From the NCBI GenBank assembly GCA_027257055.1, contig JAPVLO010000974.1, positions 186,001 to 250,000 of the forward strand: a stretch of DNA of 64,000 nt, given 5' to 3'. Origin of the DNA: Cephalopachus bancanus (lineage: Eukaryota > Chordata > Mammalia > Primates > Tarsiidae). The stretch's first letter is position 1. Each line of letters starts with the position of its first letter. A program made the position numbers and the translations under genes. The notes beneath the pieces are model-generated. The model did no database searches. It was not told the origin of the DNA and saw nothing but the letters and a program-made list of their open reading frames with translations. Of the stretch, positions 1-10,712 are shown piece after piece.

Positions 1-3
1 ACA

Positions 4-71
<68 letters not shown>

Positions 72-75
72 GAAA
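1..75 (+). repeat. (GAAA)n microsatellite closing a unit that begins before the window
   Basis: A nearly pure GAAA tract runs into the unit leader that follows every such tract in the window. It is the terminal tract of a unit cut by the left edge. Confidence 0.95.
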
Positions 76-3018
76 TCCATTCTTGTGCAAAACTTCTCTC
101 AGTTCTTCCACCCCCCCCCCAAGTGAGTGTTTGCAAAGCTCGGCACCTACCAGCCCCAACCCACGCCTAATGGCTGCCTCCAATTTGGTGCCAGAGTTCC
201 CGAAACTCCCGGTCGTGTTCTTGTCAGCTCTCCTCTCCGAGGTGAGAAATGTGCCCCAGGCAGGCTGACCTTCTGACTCAGCAACAAGGACCTCTGCCAA
301 GAAAGGCCAGGGACACATCCCTCACCCAGGGACATTTCTTCACCCCAAATCCAATTTTTCTGGTTGTAAAGTCAGTCGCCCTGGGAACACTGTCACCCTG
401 TGAACACACAGTCTCCCTCTGAACAGTTGAGAATGTTTTTGGAGACAGGGTCTGGCTCTGTGGCTTAGCATGGGGCCTGGAAACATGACTGTTGTTAACC
501 ACAAGCCTCGAAATCGTGGGCAATCTTCCCTCCTCAGCATCTGGAGTGGCCAGGACGATGGCCATCTCCACCCCAGACTCCCTGTTTGGATGGTGCAGAG
601 ATGGGGACTCCCTGTGTCCTGGGCTGCCCATGGCCACCTGGGTTTCCAGGCAAGGGCCACCATGACAGACCTCATGGTTTGTTTTCAATGAAGAATAGAG
701 GCCAAACTCGGGGATTGAGATTCATCATCTCAGGGCTTTGGGAGGCCAAAGCCTGCAACTGGCCTGAACCCATGGGCTGAGACTTGCTTGGGCACCATGG
801 CGAGACCTCGTCTCTACCCTCCATCCCAAATGAGCTGGGCGTGGTGGCACGTGCCTGTTGTTCTGGCTCCTCAGAAGGCTTGGAAAAGGCTTGCCAGAAT
901 TTGGCAGGCCGAGTCAGCAGTGGCTGGGAGTGAGCCACTACCCACCAGCCTGGGTGATGGAGGGAGACTCTGACTCAAAGCAAAAAAGGAAAAAAGATAA
1001 AACAGAAGTGCATCCATTTGTGTGTGGCATTGGGATTATCAAGAACAGACAGAGATCATTTGGGAAGGAGGCCCCACCCTTGGGCCTAGAATTCCTGAAT
1101 GATGGTGGATCAGCAGACTATCGGGCTGTGGCTATGAGAGGCTGAGATGGGGGATTGCTTGAACCTGGGAATTCGAGACCAGCCTTGGCCACGTAGCGAG
1201 ACCTTATTGCTCCCCAAACACAAACACTGGAGTTGCGTGTAGTGGCGCATGCGATCCTGGCTACACTGGATACGGTGGCCTCCATCCCTGGTATACCTTT
1301 GCATCACCCCTGCCGACAGAGTCTGGGGTACTCGGGGACCTAGGTGGGAGGACCACCTGAGCCCCATAGGTCCAAGCCCTGGGAGTCCTGATTGTTCTGC
1401 TGCACCCCATCCCTGCCAATGGAGACACTGGTGCCAAAAAGACACATCCCATGTGCATCAGGATGGGCGTCCACGATTCCCCAGGGAAACATCTTTGTGC
1501 GTGGGGGACGATGGAGTGATCAGGAGAGGAAAGGGCCCTCCCCATGCCCGAAGGTGGCAGACAGGGCAGCCAGAACCTGAAATGGTCACTGCATTGCCAT
1601 ACCGCCTTGATCACTCTGTGCCTGATGGCTGCCCTAGATTGGGACCATCTGTCCTGTGAGATGACACATGTCTTTGCTGTGGGGGACGGGTGTGGAGGGT
1701 GGAGGTAGGCCTTCTGTGGAACTTGGCCCAAGGTGCAGGATGAACGTGTGGTAGTGCCACCTTTGAAGCCTCTCGTGAACGACAGGCTGGAAAGTGCCTT
1801 TTCCTCTCCCATCCCTGAGGGTGACTCCACACGCTGGGTGGCAGGGGTGGTAGTGGTGGTGGTGATTATTTTTATTTGGTGTCGGAATCCCATTCTGTTG
1901 CCCAGGATGGAGCACAGGGGCATGCTCATGGCCACCGTGAACTCCACCTGCCAGGCTCAGGTGATCCTCCTGCCTCAGCCCCTCAAGTGACTGGAACCAA
2001 AGGCCTGGCTACCATGCTCGGCTGATCTTTGGATTTATTTTTCATGATACGAGGTCTCATCCCATGTCCCGAGCTGGTGTAGAAGTCATAGGATAAGGTC
2101 ATTCACTCTCCTGGGCCTCTGAAGGGCTGAGATGCCAGGCTGAGTCCCTTAGCCCGGCCTGTGGTTGTGGTGGTGGTTGGTACTATTATTCTGAGTAGGA
2201 AAACTGATCTGTCACCCAGGCCAGAGCACAGGGGCATGCACTAGGCCACTGTGGCCTCCACCAGCTGGCCTCTGGTGTACCACACACCGCAGCCTACTGA
2301 GTGGCTGGAACGCCAGGTTTGCACCAGCACGTTCGGCTAATTTTTGGACTTCTTGTAGAGACTAAGTCTCCCCAAGGTGCTCAGTTTGGTCTCGAACTTG
2401 GGGACTCAGGCCATCCTCTTGTCACGGCCTCCCAGTTCACCAGGATGACTGATGTGAGCCCCCATGCATGGCATCCACACCTCACTCAGGGCCTTAGGTA
2501 GAGGCCCACTCCCTTCTGATGACCCACGACCACGGACAGGGGGGCTGGATTTGCCTGCCAAGCCCTCCCCATGGGGAGTGACTGTGGAAGGGGGGTGTCT
2601 CCACTGGGGAGCCCACACCTCTGCCCACCTCATTCCCCAGGGTGGACCTGCTTGCTCCTTCCAGAAGTCACCTCCTTCTGGGAAATGGAGGGCGTGACTC
2701 TTAACCTTTCAGGGGGTAAGGACATCTGGCCAACTCACGCCTGTCTCCTCAGCACTCGGGAAGGCCAAGACAGAAAGTTGGCAGGAGCCCGTGACCTCGA
2801 GAACAGTCTGTACACCATAGCAATTGCCCACCTCGACCCCAAGCAACCCCAGAAAACCTTGGGTGAGGGCAAGGCTTGGTGGGAGAGTTAAAGACCAGGG
2901 AGTAAGACCAGGATGTCGACCAAATTGAAAGCATGTGATTGCAGCAGTTTGGGAGCCTTGGGCTGAGAGGATGGCCAGATTCGGGAGGTTTGATAGCAGT
3001 CTGCTCAACCTAGTGAGG
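76..3018 (+). repeat. Tandem unit 1, M1-M12, missing first half of M6
   Basis: The modules are: leader M1 (76-450), antisense Alu M2 (about 451-700), sense Alu M3 (to about 985), spacer M4 (about 1005-1120), M5 (to about 1318), second half of M6 (about 1330-1440), M7 (about 1441-1840), GGT/ATT-led antisense Alus M8 and M9 (about 1841-2475), M10 (to about 2715), and M11 and M12 to the GAAA tract. The first half of M6 is missing: the text passes from the end of M5 to mid-M6 near 1318-1330. No coding frame resembles a protein. Confidence 0.88.
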
Positions 3019-3039
3019 AAAGAAAAGAAAAAAAAGAAA

Positions 3040-3076
<37 letters not shown>

Positions 3077-3080
3077 AAAT
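3019..3080 (+). repeat. (GAAA)n microsatellite
   Basis: A short purine tract, mostly GAAA with an A-rich start, follows the Alu left-arm module M12. It probably grew from that Alu-like piece's A-rich tail. Confidence 0.95.
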
Positions 3081-6000
3081 ATCCATTCTCCTGCAAACTT
3101 TCTGCCCTCAGTCCTTCCCCCCTGCCCTGCCCACATATGAAGGTCCCCAAAGCTTGGCACCTTCCAGCCCCAACCTCCCACAATGGCTGCCCTACTTTGG
3201 TGCAGGAGTTCCCAACGTTCCCTGGCTGGGTTCCTGCTGGCGCTCCTTTCCAAGGTGAGAAAAGTTCCCTGGGAAGGCCAACCCTCTGACTCGGCACCGA
3301 GGACCTTCCACCAAGAAATTCCAGGGACACATCTCTCACACGGAGACATTGGTTCCCCCAATCCCATTTTTCTGACTCTAATGCCAGTTGCCCTGTGAAC
3401 ACAACATGCCTAGATGAGAATCTGTGTACGATTCTGATGTTTTTGGAGACACAGTCTGGTTTTGTTTCCCAGTCTGGGGCCCAGGGACATGACTGCTGTT
3501 CACTGTGAGCCTCAAAATAATGGGATCTGATGATCCTCCGGCCCATGCCTCTTGAGTGGCCGAGACAACGGGCACCTCTCAGCAAGACCCCCTGTTTGGA
3601 TGGGTGGGGAGACAGGGTTTCCCTGCCTGGTCCGGGCTGGTCTTGGGCTCATGGACTCAAGCCATCCTCCCACCTTGGCCTCTCAGATCACTGGAATTCA
3701 AGGCATTAGTCACCAGGCCAGGCTTTCTCTTTTGTTTTTCTTGAAGGACCGAGTTGGGCCTGGGAGTTCAGACTCATCATCTCAGCACTTTGGGAGGCCA
3801 CAGCCAGCATGTGGTGGCACATGCTTGTCATTATGGTTCCTGGGAAGACCAAGTAAAGGCAAGCCAGAGCCCAGCATGGAGAGGCTGCGGTGACCAAGAG
3901 CAAGCCTCCACTCTCCAGCCTGTGTGATGGAGTAAGACTCTGACTCAAAGAAAAAAAAAGGAAAAAAGGAAAAAAAAGGAACAACGTCCATTTGTGTATT
4001 GAGTTGGGATCACCATGAACAGACAGAGATCATTTGGGATGGAGACCCCATCCTTGGGCCTAGAGTTCCTGACAAATGGTGGATAGGCAGACAATTGGAC
4101 TATGGCTTTGGGAGGCCAAGGTGGGGGAACGCTGGAGGCCAGAAGTTCGAGACTAGCCTGGGCCACGTAGTGAGACCTCATCACTCCCTGGTATGCAAAC
4201 ACTGGAGTCTCACGTGGTGTCTCCTGCAGTCCTGGCTACATGGTTTGCAGTGTCCTCCATCCTGGGGCATTCCTTTTGGTTGCCCCTACCGACAGAACAT
4301 GCGAGTCCAGGCTGTGCACCGTTGCTCATGGCCATCAGCCCTGCACCCTAGGATGCTGAAGCGGGAGGCTTCCTGAGCCCAGGGGTCAGAGCCCAGCCCA
4401 GGCAACGTGACCAGACCTCCTCTCAGAGAGAGGTCCCAAAAATCTTGTTAGGCATAGTAGCCCCTGGAGTCCCAGCTGCTAGGGGGCCGAGGAGGGAGGA
4501 CCGCTTGTGCCTCACAGGTCGAGATCCCAGGAGCCACGATTGTGCCACCATGACCCAGCCTGACTGAAGGAGACTCTGGCGATAAAAAGACGCCCCCAAC
4601 GTGTGTCAAGATGGGCATCCATGGCTCCCCAAGGAAAGGTCCACATAGGCAGAGGACAATGCAGTGATTGGGAGAGGAAGGTACCCTCTCCCTGCCCTAA
4701 TGTGGCAGACCGGATGACTGTAAACTGTGCTGGCTGCAGTGTTGCCATACCGCATTGATCACTTTGTGCCCAAAGGCCGCCTTATCTCGGGCCCTTCTGT
4801 TCCTTGAGCTCACAAGCATTTTTGCCATAAGGCACGATTGTGGATTGTGGAGGCACTCCTTCTGGGATGTGTGGCTGAAGGTATAGGATATATGTGCCCG
4901 GTGGCCATCTTTGAAACCTCTTGTGAATGACAAGCAGGAAAGTGCCTTTTCCTCTTCCATCCCTAGGTGTGACTTCTTGTGCTGAGTGGCAGGGGTGGTG
5001 AGGGTGGCAGTGGTGATGATTATTATTATTTGGAGTCAGAATCCCACTCTGTCACCCAGGCCAGAGTGCAGGGGCATGCTCGTGGCCACTGTGGACTCCA
5101 CCTGCCAGTGTCAGGTGATCCTCCTACCTCGGCCCCCGAATGCCTGTAACTACAGGCCTGCACCACCACACCCATCTAATCTTCGGATTTAGATTTGATG
5201 CCAAAGATGAGGGGTCACCAAGGTCCTGGGCTGGTCTCGAACCCAGAGTTCAGGCTCTCCACTCGCCTTGGCCTCCAAAGGGCCGGGGTGCCAGGCTGAG
5301 CCCCTAAGCACCTATGGTTGTGATAGTAGTGGTTGGTATTATTATTCTGAGACAGAGTCCTGCTCTGTCTCCCAGGCTGGAGCAGAGGTGCCTGCACTTG
5401 GCCACCACAACACAGCATTTCTGGGCTCCGGCAATGTTCCTGCCATGGCCTGCTGATAGGCTGGAATGACCGGCATTCACCACCACACTCAGAACATTAT
5501 TTTAGTTTCTTGAAGAGACAGGGTCTCGCCATGGTACCCAGGCTTGTTTTGAACCCAGGTCTCAGGCCATCCTCTCCCCTCGGCCTCCCAAAATGCTGGT
5601 TTGACAGGCATGAGCCCCCACGTCTGGTTTTCACACTACTCTCAGGGCCCCACAAAGAGGCCCTCTCCCTTCCGATGACCCAGGATAAGGCAGCTGCAGT
5701 TGCCCACCAAGCCCAGCCTGGAAATTCACCTGGTGCAGGGATATGTCCTGTGGGGGACCCACCCCTTCACAGGTTCGCCCAAAATGAGGGACCTGCATGC
5801 TCCTTCTTGGGGCTGTCTGGGGGCAAGGGAGAGCGTGGTTCTCAAACCATCAATTGGGGGTCAGCCAGGCGACTCATGCCCGTCTCCTTGACACTCTGGG
5901 AGGTTGAGACAGGAAGATGGCTGGAACCTGAGAGGTCAACCCAGGCTAGACTCCATAGCAAGCCCCCACCTCGACCCCAAGTGATACTCAGAAAATCTTG

Positions 6001-6171
6001 CTTGATGGTAGTCCTCAGCGAGAGGATTGCCTCAGACCCAGAGTTCAAGACCATGCTGGTAGACCAGGATGTCAACCAAATGGAAAGCCCATGATCACAG
6101 CAGTTAGAAAGGCCAAGGCTGATAGGAAGTCCCATGTTGGGCGGTTTGAGAGCAATCTTGTCTACCTAGTA
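3081..6171 (+). repeat. Tandem unit 2, intact reference unit
   Basis: This unit contains every module M1-M12 in order and serves as reference for the array. M2, M8 and M9 read as antisense Alus (T-rich or GGT/ATT lead, then the 'ctctgtcacccagg' signature). M3, M5, M6, M11 and M12 read as sense Alu pieces ('ctttgggaggcc', 'gagaccagcctgggc' variants). M1, M4, M7 and M10 do not look like Alu and I cannot assign them to a known family. Open frames are short and follow low-complexity sequence. Confidence 0.9.
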
Positions 6172-6205
6172 AGGAAACAAAAGAGAGAGAGAGGAAAAGA
6201 AGAAA

Positions 6206-6286
<81 letters not shown>

Positions 6287-6310
6287 AAAAGGAAGGAAAG
6301 AAAGAAAGAA
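6172..6310 (+). repeat. (GAAA)n microsatellite with GA-rich start
   Basis: A GA dinucleotide stretch leads into a long GAAA run with a few AAGG interruptions at the end. Open frames read Lys-Glu-Arg repeats on + and Phe-Leu-Ser repeats on -, which are artefacts. Confidence 0.95.
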
Positions 6311-8020
6311 ATCCATTCTTCTGCAAACACTCTGCCCTCAGTCCTTTGCCCCCACCACCCCCACATGTGAGGGTCCCCAAAGCTCAGCACCTTCCAGCCC
6401 CAACCCCCGCAATGACTACCCCTGCTTTGGTGCAGGAATTCCCTAGGCTCCCTGGCCGGGTTCCTGTCGGCTTTCCTCTCTGAGGAGAGAAATGTGCCCC
6501 AGACAGACCAGCCCTCCGAATCGGCAATGAAGACCTTCCACCAAGAAAGTCTAGTGACAAATCCCTCACCTGGGGACATTTCTTCACCGCCAATCCAATT
6601 TTTCCTGGCTGTAAAGCCAGCTGTCCTGTGAATACACAACACGCAGTTGAGAATATTTTTGGACAGGGTCATGCTCTCTGGCCTGGTCTCAGGTCCATGG
6701 ACACAATACTTGTTCACCGCCAGCCTCAAAATCGCGGGCTCAGGGAATCCTTCCTCTTCAGCATCCGTAGTGGCTGGCATGATGGGCACCTCAACTCCAG
6801 AGCCCTTGTTTGTATGGGTGCAGATACGGTGTCTTTGAGCATTGCACAGGGCTGGCCTTGGGTTCCTGGGATCCAGTCATCCTCCTGACTCGGCCTCCCA
6901 GAGTGCTGAGATTCCAGGTGTGTGCTGCCACATCTCGCCTTCTGGTTCATTTTCGAAGATGGATCGAGGCAAGGCTCAGGGGCTCCACCTCATCATCCCA
7001 GCATATTGGGAGTCCAAGGGCAGCAACTAGCCCAAGCCCAAGGGATGAGACATCCCTGGGCACCTCAGTGAGAACTCCTCAGTACCATCCACCCAAATTA
7101 GCCAGGTGTGGTGGTGCCCTCCTGTCCTCGCTCCTCAAAAGTCTGGAGAAAATCTCGCCAGAGCCCGATGCCCCAAGACTGTGGTGGCTGGGAGGGAGCC
7201 ACCGCCCTCCACCCTGGAAGACGGAGTGAGACTTTGACTCAAAAGAAAAAAGGAAAAAAAAAGTGCATACATTTGTGTATGGAGTTTGGATCATAGTGAA
7301 CAGACAGAGATCATTTGGAAAGGAGGTGCCGCATTGGGCCTAGAGCTCCCAAAAGATGGTGGATCAGCAGACAATTGGGCTGTGGGTTTGGGAGGTTGAG
7401 GCAGGGGACCGCTGGAACCTTGGAGTTCAAGACCAGCCTGGGCCACATAGTGAGACCTCATCACTCCCTGTAATGCAAACACTGGAGACCCCTCCCTTCT
7501 GATGACACAGGATCCCAGAGAGGGCAGCCAGAGTCACCTGCCGAACTCTACCCATGGGGAGCGCCAAGTGCAGGGGTGTGTCTCTTCCAATGCACCCACC
7601 CTTTCGCCTGCCTCCATCCCCATAGTGGACCAACGGGCTCCTCCCAGGGGTCGCCTTGGAGAAAGGGAGGGCATGACTCTCAAACCTTTAGGGGGGCAGG
7701 GATGGCCGTGTGACTCATGCCTGTCTCCTCAGCTCTCAGGAAATCTGAGATAGGAAGATGGCCAGAGCTCAGGAGCTCGACACCAGGCTGGACATCACAG
7801 CAGGCCCACATCTTGACCTCACGCAAAACCCAGAAAGCCTTGGATCAGGGCAGGCCTCATTGTGAGGATCACCTCCGGTCCAGATTTCAAGACCTAGCAA
7901 GAAGACCAGGATGTCATCCAAATGGAAAACATGTGATCGCAGGAGTTTAGGAGGCCCAGGCCAAGAGAATGGCCAAAGTTGGGCATTTTGAGACCAGCCT
8001 GGTAAACCTAGTGAGGACTG
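6311..8020 (+). repeat. Tandem unit 3, deleted from M5 to M10 (1.7 kb)
   Basis: M1-M4 and the first part of M5 are normal to about 7484. The text then jumps into M10 near 7491, so the second part of M5 and all of M6-M9 (about 1.4 kb) are absent. M10, M11 and M12 follow normally. The junction is clean, indicating a single deletion or unequal exchange. Confidence 0.88.
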
Positions 8021-8022
8021 GA

Positions 8023-8094
<72 letters not shown>

Positions 8095-8141
8095 AGGAAA
8101 GAAAGAAAGAAAAAGAAAGAAAGAAAGAAAGAAAAAAGAAA
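8021..8141 (+). repeat. (GAAA)n microsatellite
   Basis: An almost uninterrupted GAAA tract with one AAGG and a few A-run variants near the end. Confidence 0.95.
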
Positions 8142-10712
8142 TCCATTCTCCTGTTAACCTTCTACCTCAATCTTTCCCCCCCACTTCCCCCACATATGAG
8201 GGTCCCACAAGCTCAGCACCTTCCAGCTCCAACCCTCCCAATGGCTACCCCTGCTTTGGTGTGGTAATTCTCGAGGATCCCATGCAGGTTTCCTGCCAGC
8301 TCTCTTCTCCAATGTGAGAAATGTTGCCCAGGCAGACCAACCCTCTGATTCAGCAACGAGGACCCTCTGCCAGAAAGTTCAGGGACACATTGCTCACTCG
8401 GGGATATTTCTTCTCCTGCAATCCCATTATCCTGGCTATAAAGCCAATTGTCCTGTGAACACACAATGGGCAAATGAGAATCTGTATGATTCTGATGTTT
8501 TTGGAGATAGGGTCTGGTTGTGTGACCTAGGCTGGGACCCAGGGACACGACCATCTGGAATTCATGGGCTCCAGCGATCCTTCCACCTCCGCCTCTGGAG
8601 TGACCAGAACAATGGGCACATTGACTCCAGACACCCTGTTTTGATGGGTGCAGAGACGGGATCTACCTGCATTGTCTGGTTGCGCCTTGTGCTCCTGAGA
8701 TCCAGCCATCCTCCTGCCTAGGGCTCACAGAGCACTGGGACTCCAGGAGTGGGCCACCACACCAGGAATTCTGGTTCGTTTTTGACAAAGGACTGAGGCT
8801 GAGCTCAGGAGCTCAGCCTTGTCATTCCATCGCTTTGCTAGGCAGAAGCCAGCGGCCAGCCCAAGCCCATGGGTGGAGACCAGCTTGGGCACCTGGGTGA
8901 GACCTCTTCTGTACTCTCCATCCCAAATGAGCTGGACGTAGTGGCACACGCCTGTCGTTCAGTCTCCTGGGAAGGCTGGGGAAAGGCTCGCCAGAGCCCA
9001 GTGGGCCAAGGCTGCATTGGCCGTGAGTGAGCCACCACTCTCCAGCCTGGGTAATGGAGTGAGACTCCAACTCATAGAAAAAAAGGAAAAGAGAAAAAAA
9101 GAAGAGCATCCATTTGTGCATGGAGTTGGGATTACCGTGAAGAGATAGAGATCATGTGGGAAGGAGGCACCAGCCTTTGACTTACAGTTCTTGAAAGGCA
9201 GTAGATCGGCAGAAAATCAGCCTGTGGCTTTGAGATGCCAAGGCAGGGGACCGCTGGAGCCCAAGAGTTCAGACCAGCCTGGGCCACGTAGTGAGACCCC
9301 ATTGCTCCCTGGAATGCAAATACTGGAGTCTCATGTGGTGGTTTCCATGGGCCCGGACACACAGAATGTGGTGGCCTCTGTCCTAGCATGTTGCTTTGTA
9401 TCCCCCCACCAAAAGAACATGCGAATCCAGACCAGGCATCGGGGCCCATGGCCATCAGCCCCACACCCTGGGAGGCCAAGGTGGGAGGCTGCATGAGCCC
9501 AGGTGTTGGAGACCAAACTGGGTGATGTAGCCAGACCTCGTCTTGGTGAAAGGTTCCCAAAATGGTCTCAGGCGTGGTGGACCCAGGAGTCCCAGCTGCT
9601 CAGGAGCCAAGGCGGGAGGACCACCTGAGTCCCACAGGTCAAGGCCCTGGGAGCCACGATCATGCCGCCATGCACCATCCCAGCTGATGGAGACTCTGGT
9701 GACAAAAAAGAGGCATCCCACGTGCATCAAGACGGGTGTCCATGGCTCCCCAGGTAAAGGTCGTCGTGGGTGGGTGACAATGGAATTTTCAGGAGAGGAA
9801 GGGGCTCTACCCCACACGAAAATGCCAGACAGGGTGACCGAAATCTGGCTGGCCGAGGCATTGCCAGACCACCTTGATCACTCTGTGCCCAACGGCAGTC
9901 CTAGATTGGGGCTGTCTATACCATAAGCTCACTCACGTATTTGCCATGGGGCACGAGTGTGGAGGTTTGGGGCAAGACTTCTGCGGCATGTGGCCAAAAT
10001 CACATGACTGATGTGCCCGGTGGCTACCTTTGAAACCTCATGCAAAGGAAAGGCTGGAAAGTGCCTTTTCCTCTCCCATCCCTGAGGGTGACTCCATGCT
10101 GGGTGTCAGGGGTGGTGGTGTTGGTGGTGGTGATTATTATTATTTGGAGTCAGAATACTTCTCTGTCACCCATGCCAGAGTGCAGAGGCATGCTCACTGC
10201 CACCACAGACTAGAACTGCCGGCCTCAGGTAATCCTCCTGACTCATCCCCCCCGAGTGGCTGAAACTACAGGCCTGCACCACCATGCCCAGCTAATCTTT
10301 GGATTTCTTTTTTATTTCTGAGATGAGGTATCCCCTGGTGTCCTGGGCTGGTGTCAAACCTGCAGGCTCAGGCTGTCCACTAGCCTGGGGCTTGGAAAAG
10401 CAGGGATGCCAGATTGAGCCCCTGAGCCTGGCCTGTGTTTGTGGTGGTGGTGGTGGTTGGTATTATTATTCTAAGTCGGAGTCCCTGTCCTTTGCCCAGG
10501 CCATGGTTCAGGGGTCCGCTTATGACCACAGTGGCCTCCACTGGCTGGGCTACGGCAATCTGCCTGCCATGGCTCTCAAGTGACGAGAACGACAGGCGTA
10601 TGCCTCCATGCTTGGCTTTCTTTTAGGCATCTTGGAGAGACGAGGTCTCGAGATGGTGTCTGGGCTGGTCTCAAATCCAGGGGTTCAGGCCACCCTCAGG
10701 CATGGGCCTCCC
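8142..10712 (+). repeat. Tandem unit 4, truncated in M9 and fused to unit 5
   Basis: Modules M1-M9 are present (GGT/ATT leads near 10107 and 10442). Within M9 the sequence switches at about 10712 to the middle of the next unit's M1. The end of M9, M10-M12, the GAAA tract and the first half of the next leader are missing, so two units are joined without a microsatellite. Confidence 0.85.

Noticed and set aside
1844..1876. Valine-rich membrane segments encoded by GGT/GTG runs in many units
   Set aside because: These are translations of the (GGT)n(ATT)n microsatellite in front of antisense Alus, and the surrounding frames are not conserved.
1261..1947. A 228-codon minus-strand open frame across M6-M8
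   Set aside because: It crosses Alu and M7 modules, and the matching positions in other units have stops and frameshifts. There is no domain and no conserved frame.
5700..5800. A third provirus expected 25 kb left of copy 1
   Set aside because: This interval is ordinary M10 of unit 2, and no LTR or AT-rich retroviral text is present.
6166..6789. Long minus-strand frames rich in Phe-Leu-Ser and plus-strand frames rich in Lys-Glu-Arg (also at 13511-14083, 19631-20029, 25313-25764, 39177-39761)
   Set aside because: They are translations of (GAAA)n and (GGAA)n tracts plus flanking Alu sequence. A four-base repeat of this kind stays open in several frames.
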